From contig VBKF01000090.1 of the NCBI GenBank assembly GCA_005888095.1, forward strand, positions 1 to 64,000: a stretch of 64,000 bases of DNA, read 5' to 3'. A program made the translations under genes and the position numbers. This DNA is from Deltaproteobacteria bacterium. GTDB lineage: Bacteria > Desulfobacterota > Binatia > DP-6. This document shows, one piece after another, positions 17,407-26,542 of this stretch (its first letter is position 1; each line of letters opens with the position of its first letter). The notes under the pieces are model-generated. The model was given only the letters and a program-made list of their open reading frames with translations. It did no database searches and was not told where the DNA came from.

Positions 17407-18263
17407 GGCGCCGTTCGCCCATGCCGCAGCTGCCACAGGCGCTCGCGAAGCCAGCGGGCGGCTCGGATGGGCGGGAAGTGGTAGAAGCTCTCCAGGACGT
17501 TCCCGGCCGCCTCGGCACGCTCATGCATCCCGGCGAGCGCGTCCTCCAGCGCCGCTTCGTACGCGTCGCGATGCTTGGCGATCAGGCGACGCAGCAGGGA
17601 GGCGCGCACGCCCGGGCGGCGCGTGGCGACCTCGCGGCCGGCCCGCAGCCGGCGATAGTACGCCAGGACCTCGGGGACGCATTCCCCGCGCCACCCGCGG
17701 CGTGCGGCCGACAACCAGAAGTCCCAGTCCTCGAAGGCCTCGGCGAAGCCCGGGTCGTACCCGCCGACATCGACCCACAGCGCCCGGCGGTAGAGCGAGG
17801 TCACGTGGAGGGTGTTGCGGGTCAGCAGCTCGGCGACGGAGAACTCACCCGTGCGCCAGACACCGTGGTGACGGCCGACGAGACCGACCCAGGTGTAGAC
17901 CACTCCGAGCTGCGGGTCGCGCTCGAGGACGGGAAGGGTCCTCTCGACGTAGCGCGGGTCGAGGTAGTCGTCGGCGTCCAGCGGCAGGATGTAGCCGCCG
18001 CGCGCGTGCTCGACGGCGAGGTTGCGCGCGGTAGCGGGCCCGCGGTTCTCGCCGCGGAGCAGCGTTACCGCAGGCTGGTGCGCCGCCTTCTCGAGGATCG
18101 AGAGCGTGGTTGGGTCGGTCGACCCGTCGTCCACGAGGACGACCTCCACGTTCGGGTAGGTCTGGGCCGTCGCGCTGCCGAGCGCCGTCCGCAGATACCG
18201 ACCCGGGTTGAACACGGGTACCACGATGGAGACGAGCGGGCGGGAACCGTTCGACGCGACCAC
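17403..18263 (-). CDS. Family 2 glycosyltransferase
   Basis: A 286-residue GT-A enzyme with VSIVVPVFNPGRYLRTALGS, VVLVDDGSTDPTT, the donor/metal motif LPLDADDYLDP near residue 95 and EAFEDWDFWLSAARRGW near residue 170. It is closely similar in layout to the GT2 half of the neighbouring fused gene, so the two may be related by duplication. It starts at GTG 18263, 50 bases after the stop of the GT4 gene upstream, and overlaps the fused transferase downstream by 4 bases. It is a cytoplasmic enzyme expected to extend the glycan made by this cluster. Donor and linkage are unknown. Confidence 0.9.
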   Translation of the reverse strand: MVASNGSRPLVSIVVPVFNPGRYLRTALGSATAQTYPNVEVVLVDDGSTDPTTLSILEKAAHQPAVTLLRGENRGPATARNLAVEHARGGYILPLDADDYLDPRYVERTLPVLERDPQLGVVYTWVGLVGRHHGVWRTGEFSVAELLTRNTLHVTSLYRRALWVDVGGYDPGFAEAFEDWDFWLSAARRGWRGECVPEVLAYYRRLRAGREVATRRPGVRASLLRRLIAKHRDAYEAALEDALAGMHERAEAAGNVLESFYHFPPIRAARWLRERLWQLRHGRTAP

Positions 18264-18313
18264 GTCCTATCCTCGGAGCGTTGCCTCGGCGCGCAGGATG
18301 ACGGTGGGACGCG

Positions 18314-19552
18314 TCATCCGTCAAGTTGGCGGACGATATCGGGAGCCCTTCCGCGCCGCAAACTTCGCGCCAGCTCGTACGCACGCATGACCGACGGGCC
18401 AACCTGCGCCCACGTATGCAGCCGCGCGATGCGGCCGCGGCCGCGCGCGACCAGCTCCCGGCTCGTTTCGGGTGCGGCGAGCAGCGCGTCGATGCGAGCG
18501 GCCAGGTCATGGGGTTCGCCCGGACGGAACGTCCACCCGGCGTCACCGATGGCCTCGCGCACGGCGGGGATGTCGGCGCCCAGCACCGGCACGCCGGCGG
18601 CCCATGCTTCGAGGAAGACGATCCCGAACGCTTCCCGCTGCGACGGCAGAACGAGCAGGTCGGCGGCGGCGAGGAGCGAGGCCTTCGCCTCCTCGGACAG
18701 CGGGGGGAGGTCGATGACGCCGTCGGACCTCTCGCGTTCGATCAGCTCCCGGTACCACGCCGTGCCGGGGCCGGCGATGACGAGTGCCGGCCGCGGCCGC
18801 GTCGCGAGCCGCGGGAGCGCCGCGAGGAGCACCTCCAGGCTCTTGTTCATCGACTTGCGGCCGAGGAAGCAGAGCAGCGGAGCGTCTCGGGGAACGCCGA
18901 GGGCGGCGCGCACGGCGTCGCGCGGCATGCTCGGCGGCGCCGCGACGGGCGCATCGACGGCGGTGGACGCGACCACGATGCGCGCCGCGGCCACGCCGCG
19001 ATCCTGCAGCGTCGTGGCCTCGGCCGCCGTGAGCACGATGACGGCATCGTAGCGGCGCAGCAGCCAGTGCACGAGGCGGTGCTCGAACCACGGGTCGCCC
19101 GCATGGAAGTGCGGTGTCAGCACGACCGCGCGCCGGGCGGCACGGGCCGCGAGCCATCCGACGTACGCGTGCGGCCCGGGAAGGCCGTGGACGTGGACGA
19201 CGTCGGCGTTCCGAGCGCCGGCGAATAGGAGCCCGTACAGCTCCGCCGACTGCGGGCGTGCGAGAGCGTGGAGACCCATGGCGCCGAGGAGCTTCGAGAT
19301 CGCACGACCGGCCGGGCGGCCAAGGCGGCAGCGCCGGATGGACACGCCCCCTGCGCGGTCGTGTGCGCCGACGGCGACCGATTCGGCCGGGAGCCCGCCC
19401 GGCCCCCACACCTCGTCCTCGGAGACGGCACGGAGGGTCAGGACGCGCACGTCGTTCCCCTGGGCGCCCTGCCAGCGCGCCAGCCCTTCACACCATCGCT
19501 CCGCGCCCCCGATGGCGGGCGGATAGCGCGGCGTCACGTGCAGTACTCTCAC
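18314..19552 (-). CDS. Family 4 glycosyltransferase
   Basis: A 412-residue GT-B enzyme. The N-terminal acceptor domain starts VRVLHVTPRYPPAIGGAERW, a typical GT4 opening with Gly-Gly-Ala-Glu. The middle contains DVVHVHGLPGP and PLLCFLGRKSMNKSLEVLLAAL. The donor-binding loop is PSQREAFGIVFLEAWAAGVP (Glu-x7-Glu) near residue 315. The GTG start at 19552 overlaps the stop of the small upstream gene by 4 bases. It likely transfers a hexose or related sugar during glycan assembly on the cytoplasmic face. Confidence 0.91.
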   Translation of the reverse strand: MRVLHVTPRYPPAIGGAERWCEGLARWQGAQGNDVRVLTLRAVSEDEVWGPGGLPAESVAVGAHDRAGGVSIRRCRLGRPAGRAISKLLGAMGLHALARPQSAELYGLLFAGARNADVVHVHGLPGPHAYVGWLAARAARRAVVLTPHFHAGDPWFEHRLVHWLLRRYDAVIVLTAAEATTLQDRGVAAARIVVASTAVDAPVAAPPSMPRDAVRAALGVPRDAPLLCFLGRKSMNKSLEVLLAALPRLATRPRPALVIAGPGTAWYRELIERERSDGVIDLPPLSEEAKASLLAAADLLVLPSQREAFGIVFLEAWAAGVPVLGADIPAVREAIGDAGWTFRPGEPHDLAARIDALLAAPETSRELVARGRGRIARLHTWAQVGPSVMRAYELARSLRRGRAPDIVRQLDG

Positions 19553-20082
19553 CGCGGCGAATGGGGCTGGACGAAGGTTCCGCTTATCCGGAGGCGGTCC
19601 TCGTCGGCGGGAGCCGTGCCGGTCAGGTGCGTCTCGATCGTCCAGCGTCCCGCCGGCCGGCCGACGATCAATGGCGGCGGCTCGCTGGAGCCGGAGGCAG
19701 CGACGAAGCGAGCGTCGTTCCGGCGCCACGTGGTCTCGAACCAGCGCTCGGCGATCTCCCCGGGCGCGAGCGTCACGTCCCATGTCAGCTCGAAGCTCAG
19801 CGCCGAGGCGTCGTCCAGCCAGGCCGTGACCACCACGCGAAGGGTCCGAGCCGTCGCGGTCGGATTGACCACACGCACGCGATAGCGGGACGGGCTGCCG
19901 ACGCAGGCGACGGCTTCGCCCGCGAGGGCGGCGAACCCGGCCGCCGGCGGACGAGGCGCGAGGGAGCTCCGGAACACCCCGCCCAGACCGCTCGCCAGCC
20001 GGGCAGCGTCGCATCCGACGTACCAGGTCCGCAACGCCTGGCGCGCCAGCCAGGCCCGTGAACGCGGTGTCGGCTCCTGCAT
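19549..20082 (-). CDS. Hypothetical beta-rich protein at the head of the glycan operon
   Basis: A 177-residue protein starting MQEPTPRSRAWLARQ with no evident signal peptide. Residues 60-175 alternate hydrophobic and polar residues as in an Ig-like or jelly-roll beta-sandwich (YRVRVVNPTATARTLRVVV, RWTIETHLTGT). Similar folds form the C-terminal glycan-binding domain of Wzt-type ABC proteins, so it might recognise or modify the glycan, but I do not recognise the family. It is the first gene of the minus-strand run, overlaps the GT4 start, and is divergent from the plus-strand GT4 gene across about 80 bases. Other in-frame starts exist upstream, but the 20082 ATG avoids overlap with the divergent gene. 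Confidence 0.6.
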   Translation of the reverse strand: MQEPTPRSRAWLARQALRTWYVGCDAARLASGLGGVFRSSLAPRPPAAGFAALAGEAVACVGSPSRYRVRVVNPTATARTLRVVVTAWLDDASALSFELTWDVTLAPGEIAERWFETTWRRNDARFVAASGSSEPPPLIVGRPAGRWTIETHLTGTAPADEDRLRISGTFVQPHSPR

Positions 20083-20102
20083 GCCTCGCGGTCCCACTAG
20101 CA

Positions 20103-20121
20103 GGAAGCCTTCGCGGCTTCC
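20103..20121. promoter_or_regulatory. Perfect 7-bp hairpin in the divergent GT intergenic region
   Basis: GGAAGCC (20103-20109) pairs exactly with GGCTTCC (20115-20121) across a 5-base loop. It sits between the divergent starts at 20082 (minus) and 20162 (plus) and directly upstream of a candidate promoter, so an operator or small transcript-end structure are both possible. No protein footprint can be inferred. Confidence 0.4.
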
Positions 20122-20126
20122 ACGGT

Positions 20127-20155
20127 TTGACAGGCCCCGGCGGGCATTGCAAAAC
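20127..20155 (+). promoter_or_regulatory. Candidate sigma-70-type promoter for the plus-strand GT4 gene
   Basis: A perfect -35 hexamer TTGACA at 20127-20132 is followed after 17 bases by CAAAAC (20150-20155), a weak -10 matching 3 of 6 positions. Transcription would then begin near the GTG at 20162, implying a leaderless message. Support comes from position and the exact -35 only. Confidence 0.35.
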
Positions 20156-20161
20156 GCCGCC

Positions 20162-21490
20162 GTGCCGCTCGACCTCCTGGTCGTGAGCAACGTCTGGCCT
20201 CCGCACTTCATCGGCGGCTACGAGCTGGGAGCGGCGGACCTGGTGGCCGGCCTGGAACGGCGCGGTCACCGGGTGACGGTGCTGACGAGCACGTACGGCG
20301 TCCCGACTCCCCGTCGCGACGGCAACGTGCACCGCCTCCTCTTCGAGGAGATCCATTTTCGTCCCCTCGGCCTGGCGGCGACGCTCGCCGCAACCCTCGC
20401 GAGCGCTCGCGCCCTGCCGCGCGTGCGGCGCTTTCTCGGCCGCGCGCGCTTCACCGTCGTGTGCCTCTTCAACCCGCTCGGACTGAATGCGACGGTCGTC
20501 CAGCGGATCTGCGACAGCGGCCCGCCCGTCGTCGCGTACGTGTCCGACGACTGGGTGGCGCGCTGGCCGACGTGCGATCGGCTGCTCGCGAAGTGGTGGC
20601 TTCCGCGACCTCACCTGGCGCGCTCTCAGCAGCTCGCGCTGCGGGCGCTGCGCCGCCTCCTCACCCGCCTCCATGTGCTCACACCGGAACCCGACCGGCT
20701 GCCGATCCGGCACGCCCTGTTCGTCAGCCGGTTCGTGCGAGACATCAGTCGAGCCCGGCTGCCGTCGCTCGCCACGGCAGACATCATCCCCTGGGGAATC
20801 GACGCCACCCGCTTTCCGTTCCGCGCGCGCCGGGCTGCGGAGCTGGGGAACTGGACCTACGTCGGACAGATCGAGCGGCACAAGGGGCTCGAAACGGCAG
20901 TCGAGGCGGTAAAGCTCCTCCGCGCGCGAGGGGAGGCGGTTCGACTCGCGCTCCACGGTCACGACACGGGGGGCTTCGCAGGCCAGCTGAAGGAGCGTGT
21001 CGAGTGCGAAGGGCTCTCGCAGTGGGTCACGTTTGCCGGCCGGCGGCCGCGCGAGCGCGTGTGGCAGGAAGCCTATGAGCCGGGCGGCCTCTTCGTCCTG
21101 CCGTCGACCTGGGACGAGCCATTCCCGATCGCGTTGCTCGAGGCCTTCGCGTCGGGCGTCCCGGTGCTCACGACGGCCACCGGAGGCACCGGCGAGCTCG
21201 CGCGGGAGGGGCAGACGGCCACCGTGTTCCGCGCCGGCGACGCGGGCCACCTCGTCGAGCGATACCTGGAGCTCCTGCGCGCGCCCGAGCGCGCGGCGGC
21301 GATTGCCCGGCGCGCGCGCAGCATCGTCGATCGCTACCTCCGTCTCGAGACCATGGTCGAGCGGGTCGAGGCGCGGCTCATTGCCGTCGCAGAGGGCCGG
21401 GCTGGAGCCGTAGACGACCCCGATGGACAGGAGATCCATCCGTGGGAGCGTGCGGCGCCGGAGGAGCCGTCGCCCGCAGCGGTGGGCTAG
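20162..21490 (+). CDS. Family 4 glycosyltransferase
   Basis: A 442-residue GT-B enzyme. I place the start at GTG 20162, giving PLDLLVVSNVWPPHFIGGYE, the usual opening of the family, because the 27 codons before it are rich in Arg and Pro and unlike the fold. The donor half has GNWTYVGQIERHKGLETAVE and the loop PSTWDEPFPIALLEAFASGV. The last 40 residues are variable. It is transcribed away from the minus-strand operon and ends head-on with the next minus-strand gene. The two stop codons share the palindrome CTAG (21487-21490). Confidence 0.88.
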   Translation: MPLDLLVVSNVWPPHFIGGYELGAADLVAGLERRGHRVTVLTSTYGVPTPRRDGNVHRLLFEEIHFRPLGLAATLAATLASARALPRVRRFLGRARFTVVCLFNPLGLNATVVQRICDSGPPVVAYVSDDWVARWPTCDRLLAKWWLPRPHLARSQQLALRALRRLLTRLHVLTPEPDRLPIRHALFVSRFVRDISRARLPSLATADIIPWGIDATRFPFRARRAAELGNWTYVGQIERHKGLETAVEAVKLLRARGEAVRLALHGHDTGGFAGQLKERVECEGLSQWVTFAGRRPRERVWQEAYEPGGLFVLPSTWDEPFPIALLEAFASGVPVLTTATGGTGELAREGQTATVFRAGDAGHLVERYLELLRAPERAAAIARRARSIVDRYLRLETMVERVEARLIAVAEGRAGAVDDPDGQEIHPWERAAPEEPSPAAVG

Positions 21491-22485
21491 CGATCCTGTC
21501 CGTCGGGCGCCGCCGGGCTGCAGAGGATCCGGGATCGGTCCGGGCCCGGGGCTCCGTGCGGGCCGGTGCGCCGGGCGGCCAGCAGCGCGAGCGCAAACCC
21601 GGCCAGGTCCCCGGGCATGGCAGGCCGCCAGTCTCGCCAGGCGTCCCTGAGCTTCCAGGGGTGAGCGCCGAGCAGCGCCGCGAGGAGCGGGCGGACGTGG
21701 GCCCGATACAGGCGGGAGGCCTCTCGTCCGAGGGCACGGTAGGGATGTTCGGGGTCGGCGTTGCGGGCGAGGAACAGCATGCGGTTGCGGCGGACGGAAT
21801 AGGGCAGCGTCGGCCCGATCGACTGGTTCTCGAGGTGCTCGATCGTGGGAGCGGCGACGCAGAGCACGCGATAGCCTCGCCTCCGGAGCCGAACGCAGAG
21901 CTCGACGTCCTCGTAGAAGCCCGGGAAGTACCCCTCGTGGAAGCCGCCGAGCTCGCGGAACACACCCCGGCGAATCGCGAGCGCCGCGCCGGGCACATAG
22001 TCGACCACCGCCTCGGAGTCGTACTGGCCGCGGTCGTGCTCTCCCTGCCCGCGGTGCCGGCAGAAGCCATGCTCGCCGATCACGCCGCCGGCCGACTGCA
22101 GGCGTCCATCCGGGTAGACCAGCTTGCATCCGGCGGCGCCGACGTCACGCCGCTCGAACACCGGGCGGCAGAGGGGTTCCACCGCCTCCGGTGGCGGCCG
22201 GGTGTCGGGATTCAGGAAGAAGAGGACGTCGCCGCTCGCGGCGGCGGCTCCGAGGTTGCATCCGGCGGCGAAGCCGCCATTGCGGCGCGCTTCGATCACG
22301 GTCGCCCGAGGCAGGGCACGGCGGAGAACGGCCGCCGTCCCGTCGTGGCTCGCGTTGTCGACGATCAGCACCTCGAGCGCGGGGTAGCTGAGCCGCGAGA
22401 CCGCCTCGCAGAAGGGCGAGATGAACCCGGCGGCATTGAAGGTGACGGTCACGAGCGAGACGCGCGGCCGCGGGCCGGGTGTCAT
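21487..22485 (-). CDS. Family 2 glycosyltransferase, rhamnosyltransferase-like
   Basis: A 332-residue GT-A enzyme of the WcaE/rhamnosyltransferase type: SLVTVTFNAAGFISPFCEAV, VLIVDNASHDGT, FFLNPDTRPP (metal site), AALAIRRGVFRELGGF and FFPGFYEDVELCVRLRRRGY-like acceptor motif (GFYEDVELC). A C-terminal helical region of about 100 residues follows. I chose ATG 22485 because conserved sequence begins there and 38 upstream codons look non-conserved. It ends convergently with the GT4 gene and is divergent from the large methyltransferase-GT gene across about 196 bases. Confidence 0.9.
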   Translation of the reverse strand: MTPGPRPRVSLVTVTFNAAGFISPFCEAVSRLSYPALEVLIVDNASHDGTAAVLRRALPRATVIEARRNGGFAAGCNLGAAAASGDVLFFLNPDTRPPPEAVEPLCRPVFERRDVGAAGCKLVYPDGRLQSAGGVIGEHGFCRHRGQGEHDRGQYDSEAVVDYVPGAALAIRRGVFRELGGFHEGYFPGFYEDVELCVRLRRRGYRVLCVAAPTIEHLENQSIGPTLPYSVRRNRMLFLARNADPEHPYRALGREASRLYRAHVRPLLAALLGAHPWKLRDAWRDWRPAMPGDLAGFALALLAARRTGPHGAPGPDRSRILCSPAAPDGQDR

Positions 22486-22592
22486 GCGGTGTGGCGCCGG
22501 TTGCGGATGCGCGGAGGATACCAGCGTGCGTCCAACGTGGGCAAACTCGGCGTCGCTCGGCTCGTTGACCAGGTAGCCGCCGATCGCTGCGA

Positions 22593-22621
22593 TTGACATC
22601 CGCGGACGCGCTCGCCATTAG
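22593..22621 (+). promoter_or_regulatory. Candidate sigma-70-type promoter before the methyltransferase-GT gene
   Basis: A perfect TTGACA at 22593-22598 is followed by a 17-base spacer and CATTAG (22616-22621), matching 3 of 6 positions of TATAAT. The predicted start near 22628 leaves a leader of about 55 bases before GTG 22682. This is the second exact TTGACA in front of a plus-strand gene in this locus. Confidence 0.35.
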
Positions 22622-22681
22622 CGCTGGGCGGTACGGCCGTTCGCCGGTCGCACGCCTCCGGGGGCCTGCCGCTCGCACGAC

Positions 22682-25456
22682 GTGAACGTCTTCGACCTAC
22701 CGTTCGATCAGTACCAGCGCTATCGCGCGGTGTCCGATCTCCTCGCCTCGGCCGACGCTGGTCCACCCGGCCTCGTGCTCGAGGTCGGCGGCGGCTTCGA
22801 GAGCCGCCTGTCGGCGTTTCTTCCCGAGACCGAGGTCGTCATCGCGGATCTCGAAGTCGCGCCCGGGACCACCTTCGTGCGGCCGGTCCGTGCCGACGGA
22901 TGCCGCCTGCCGTTTCGCGACCGCACCTTCCCGGCCGCGATCACGATCGACACGCTCGAACACTTGCCCGCCGAGACCCGGCCCGCGCTCCTCCGCGAGC
23001 TGCGGCGGGTGACGACGGGACCCGTCATCACGGCATGCCCGGTGAGCAGCGTGGAGAGCGTTGCGGCCGAGCTCGCGCTCGGGGCCTGTTACCGGGCCCT
23101 CTTTGCGACGGACCACCGCTGGCTCGCCGAGCACCTGGCGCGCGGGCTGCCCACCGCGGCGGAGATCGAGGCCGTGCTCGCCGGCTTCGGCGGCGCCTGG
23201 CGCAGCCAGTGGAACGGCTACCTCCCCGAGTGGGAGCCCCTGATGTTCCTTCATCTGGTCTTCGACGAGATGCCCGGGGGGGCGGCGGACGTTGCCGCGG
23301 TGCGCGCGCTCGACGCGCTCTACAACGAACGCCTCTACCCCTTCTCGAACCGCCCGCCAGCCTATCGCATGGTGTGGATTCACGTCCCACGGGCGGCGGA
23401 GCTGCCGCCGGTGCGGGCGGAAGAAGCGAGCGCGCCACCGGCGGAAGCGCGGCTGGCGTTCGACGCCGCGCTGCGAGCGGCCGCCGAGGCGGTGAAGGGG
23501 GGTCGCCATCGCGAGCGGGTGAACGCCGACCGCAGTCGAGTGGAGCGGCTCCGGGTCGAGACCATCGCAGAACGCGACCGGCTGCGAGCGGAGGTCCACC
23601 GTCTCCGCGCCGAGCAGGAGCGGCTCGAGATCGACCGACGTGCGTGGATCTCGGAATGTGAGTACCTGCAACGGCGGTGCAGCGTGCTCACCGAGGAGCG
23701 CGCGGAGGTCGACGCGGAGCGCGACGCCCTGAGGGCGCAGGTCGGTGAGCTCCGCTGGCGGCTCGGCCGCCTCTGGCCGCTCGACCGTGTTGCCGACGTG
23801 GTCGCGCCCGTGGTGCGCCCGCTGCTGGCATCCGTGCGTCGCCGCCAGCGCCGCGGCTCCAATCCCTACGGAACCAACGTGCAGGCGCGGCTCACGAGCT
23901 CCCAAGCGGCCGTGACCAAGAGCACGCCGACGCTGACAATACTCGTGAGCGTGCGGGATGGCACGAGAGAGGAAGCCCTCCAGCGGACGCGGCAGAGCAT
24001 TCGGGAGCAAAGCGCCCCGCCACTCGAGGCCCGAGAAGTCCGGCCCGTGCCCTCAGGGCTGGCAGACATCAAGGGCAGCCACGTGGCCTTCGTGCTCCCC
24101 GGCGATCGCCTCGCACCGAATGCCTGCGCCGAGATCACTCGGGCGCTCGACGAGCACCCCGACGCGACGCTCGTCTACACCGACGAGGACGAGTGGCCCC
24201 CACGCGGCCAGCGGCAGAACCCACAGTTGAAGCCGGCGTGGGACCCCGAGCTCGCACGAGCGGCCGGATATCCGGGCTCGCTCGCCTGCTACCGGCGTGA
24301 CCTGCTGGCGCGGGTTCCGTCCGGCTTGTCGGTTGCCGAGATCGGCTATGCGCTCACGCTCGCCGCGACGGAACACGAGGAGCGACTGGTGATCCACGTG
24401 CCGCTCGTCCTCTATCACGGCGACCCGGCCAACCGCGGGCGCAGACGCATCGATCCGGGCGCGGCGGCGCCTCAGGCCCTGCTGGCGGCACACCTCGAGC
24501 AATGTGGAGAGAATGGGCGGGTGATCCCGGCCGGCCCGGGCTTCCGGATTGCGCGCCCTGTCGATCCCCACACGTGCGCGACGATCGTGATCCCGTACTG
24601 CGACGGCCCCGACCTGACCGCCCGGTGCGTCCAGAGCCTTCTCTCTCACACCCGTCACCCGAGCTGGGAGATCGTCTTCGTCGACAACCGCAGCACGGAT
24701 CCGCGGGCCGAAGAGGTCGTGACGGGGCTGATCAGGACCTATCCGGACTGCGTCCGCCGGCTGCGCTATCCCTTGCCTTACAACTTCAGCGCTATGAACA
24801 ACCTCGCCGCGAGGCAGGCCCGCGGCGACGTCCTGGTCCTGCTCAACAACGACACCGAGATCCTCACCGACGACTGGCTCGAGCAGCTCGTTTCGCTCGC
24901 CAACCGGCCCGCGGTGGGGGCGGTCGGCGTGCTGCTCTTCTATCCCGACGGCCGCATCCAGCACTGCGGCGTCGTGCTCGGCATGGGCAGCTGGCCTGGC
25001 CGAGCGCACGGTGTGGCCGGGCTCCTCTTTCGCGGCTGCCGACCCGAGGAGGCCGATCCGCTCTTGTACGCCTACGACCGGCGGGCCGGGGCGGTGACGG
25101 CGGCCTGCGTCGCGATCCGTCGTGACCGCTACCTGGAGGCGGGCGGCCTCGATGAGGCCTTGCGCAACGACTTCAACGATGTCGACCTGTGCCTCAAGCT
25201 TGCGGCCCGCGGCTGGCACACGCTCTACACGCCACACGTGCAGGCGACACACCACGAGTCGGCAACCCGTAGCTACCGCGCGCTGGACACGCGTGAGGTC
25301 GAGCTCATGTTCGAGCGCTGGGGCGACCGCCTGGCTGCTGATACCCACGTGAGCCCGCACTTCGACCGTACGACGCTGCGTCCGCCACTGGCGATGCGGT
25401 CGTCGGCGGGCTCTCATGACGCGCGGCGTCTGGTCGGCGATTCCGCCTCCAGATGA
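22682..25456 (+). CDS. Methyltransferase - coiled coil - double GT2 fusion protein
   Basis: A 924-residue cytoplasmic protein starting at GTG 22682. Residues 25-190 are a class I SAM-dependent methyltransferase (VLEVGGGFESR, then TIDTLEHLPAETRP). Residues about 265-365 are a charged coiled coil (Arg/Glu/Leu heptads). Residues about 415-610 are a GT2-like domain with YTDEDEW. Residues about 625-880 are a second GT2 domain with IVIPYCDGPDLTARCVQSLL, FVDNRSTD and VLLNNDTEILTDDW near 720, plus NDFNDVDLCLKLAARGW. The layout resembles O-antigen chain-terminating or elongating enzymes in which a coiled coil measures or tethers (as in WbdD-like systems), although that comparison is inference. It probably adds sugars and a methyl cap. 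Confidence 0.88.
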   Translation: MNVFDLPFDQYQRYRAVSDLLASADAGPPGLVLEVGGGFESRLSAFLPETEVVIADLEVAPGTTFVRPVRADGCRLPFRDRTFPAAITIDTLEHLPAETRPALLRELRRVTTGPVITACPVSSVESVAAELALGACYRALFATDHRWLAEHLARGLPTAAEIEAVLAGFGGAWRSQWNGYLPEWEPLMFLHLVFDEMPGGAADVAAVRALDALYNERLYPFSNRPPAYRMVWIHVPRAAELPPVRAEEASAPPAEARLAFDAALRAAAEAVKGGRHRERVNADRSRVERLRVETIAERDRLRAEVHRLRAEQERLEIDRRAWISECEYLQRRCSVLTEERAEVDAERDALRAQVGELRWRLGRLWPLDRVADVVAPVVRPLLASVRRRQRRGSNPYGTNVQARLTSSQAAVTKSTPTLTILVSVRDGTREEALQRTRQSIREQSAPPLEAREVRPVPSGLADIKGSHVAFVLPGDRLAPNACAEITRALDEHPDATLVYTDEDEWPPRGQRQNPQLKPAWDPELARAAGYPGSLACYRRDLLARVPSGLSVAEIGYALTLAATEHEERLVIHVPLVLYHGDPANRGRRRIDPGAAAPQALLAAHLEQCGENGRVIPAGPGFRIARPVDPHTCATIVIPYCDGPDLTARCVQSLLSHTRHPSWEIVFVDNRSTDPRAEEVVTGLIRTYPDCVRRLRYPLPYNFSAMNNLAARQARGDVLVLLNNDTEILTDDWLEQLVSLANRPAVGAVGVLLFYPDGRIQHCGVVLGMGSWPGRAHGVAGLLFRGCRPEEADPLLYAYDRRAGAVTAACVAIRRDRYLEAGGLDEALRNDFNDVDLCLKLAARGWHTLYTPHVQATHHESATRSYRALDTREVELMFERWGDRLAADTHVSPHFDRTTLRPPLAMRSSAGSHDARRLVGDSASR

Positions 25457-25669
25457 TGGCAAGGACCGTACTCCGGACGCCCGCAGACGAGCTTCCGTTA
25501 CCTCCCCGCAGTCCTTTACAAGGGATACTGATGTCGCCCCGTGCGGGCTGTGCGGTGACCCTGGCCATGGCGGCGCTTGTCGGTCTCGTCCGCGGGCACG
25601 CCTGCCACATACCCGATCGGGATGACGTCACGCTCCGCCCGCCATCCCTCGCTGTCGAGGGGGTGTTCT

Positions 25670-26464
25670 ATGGAGTGCACCGCGATGGCTGAGCCCGACC
25701 GCCGCCCGCCGGACGCCCGCGCGGCCTTCTTCCTCTACCTAGCGAGCCTCCAGCGTCCCAAGGTGCTCGAACTCGGTACCAAGCGCTCCATTCCCGACCG
25801 CGGCACGAGCCACAAGGAAGAGATACTCCGCTTCAACCCGACGGCCGTCCACGTTGGTGCCGATGTCGAGCCGGGGTTGGACGTCGACGTCGTAGTTGAC
25901 GCACACCGGCTCACAGAAAACTTCCCGCGCGCCACATTCGATGCTTTCATCGCCGCCTCGGTCTTCGAGCACCTTCGATGGCCTTGGCTCGCCGCGTTGG
26001 AGCTGAATAGGGTTCTCAAGGTTGGGGGTATCGGCTTCGTACAGTCCCACCAGTCCTTTCCGATTCACGCATACCCCGCTGATTATTGGCGCTTCAGTAC
26101 GGAGGCCTGGGGGGCGCTCTTCTGTCCCGAGATGGGCTGGCGGGTGGTGTCCGCGAACTACGACTTCCCCTGTCGTGTTGTCCCACTGGTCGAGGTCGCT
26201 GTGTGGAACGAGACTTCGCCGTCCTATCTCAACTCCTCGGTGTGCGTGCAGAAGACTGCCGAAGTGTCGCGTGGGCGTTTCCGCTGGCGCGTAGACCTCG
26301 ATGCCGCGGTCGCAGTGGGGTCTGATCCGAATGGCATGCCGTTCCCTCAGGCTCCTCCCGAGCCGTGGTGGTATACGGTCTATCGCCGTCTTGCGCCCCT
26401 CGTTCCCCGCGCGGTTCGCCGCAGGGGCCGGCGCTGGCTGGACCAGCGCGCGGCGCGCGGCTGA
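25670..26464 (+). CDS. SAM-dependent methyltransferase-like protein
   Basis: A 264-residue protein. I start at ATG 25670 because GAGGGGG lies 7 bases upstream. ATG 25685 is the alternative. The SAM-binding region is unusual but recognisable: KVLELGTKRSIPDRGTSHKE (motif I), HVGADVEPGLDVDVVVDAH (acidic loop) and FIAASVFEHLRWPWLAALEL (motif IV), then VLKVGGIGFVQSHQSFPIHA. Its G+C is visibly lower than its neighbours, as for the next 1.5 kb, suggesting later acquisition. It probably methylates a sugar of the surface glycan. The 213 bases between it and the previous gene contain nothing I can support. Confidence 0.75.
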   Translation: MECTAMAEPDRRPPDARAAFFLYLASLQRPKVLELGTKRSIPDRGTSHKEEILRFNPTAVHVGADVEPGLDVDVVVDAHRLTENFPRATFDAFIAASVFEHLRWPWLAALELNRVLKVGGIGFVQSHQSFPIHAYPADYWRFSTEAWGALFCPEMGWRVVSANYDFPCRVVPLVEVAVWNETSPSYLNSSVCVQKTAEVSRGRFRWRVDLDAAVAVGSDPNGMPFPQAPPEPWWYTVYRRLAPLVPRAVRRRGRRWLDQRAARG

Positions 26465-26542
26465 CTCGCGTCACCGTCGGGCCTACTCGATCACGCGGAA
26501 GGCCAATCTTCTTTCGTCCCAACTATAATAGTTCAATCCTCG

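Noticed and set aside
11437-17484. Long plus-strand frames (11437-13353, 13338-14927, 14836-17484) opposite the sulfatase-like and glycosyltransferase genes
   Set aside because: All are antisense shadows; real family motifs are on the minus strand, and none of the plus-strand translations resembles a known protein.
25453-25692. 79-codon plus-strand frame starting inside the end of the large methyltransferase-GT gene, with a hydrophobic stretch
   Set aside because: ATGA overlap and a hydrophobic run are suggestive, but the rest is Arg/Pro-rich, it runs past the good ribosome site of the next gene, and I see no family resemblance.
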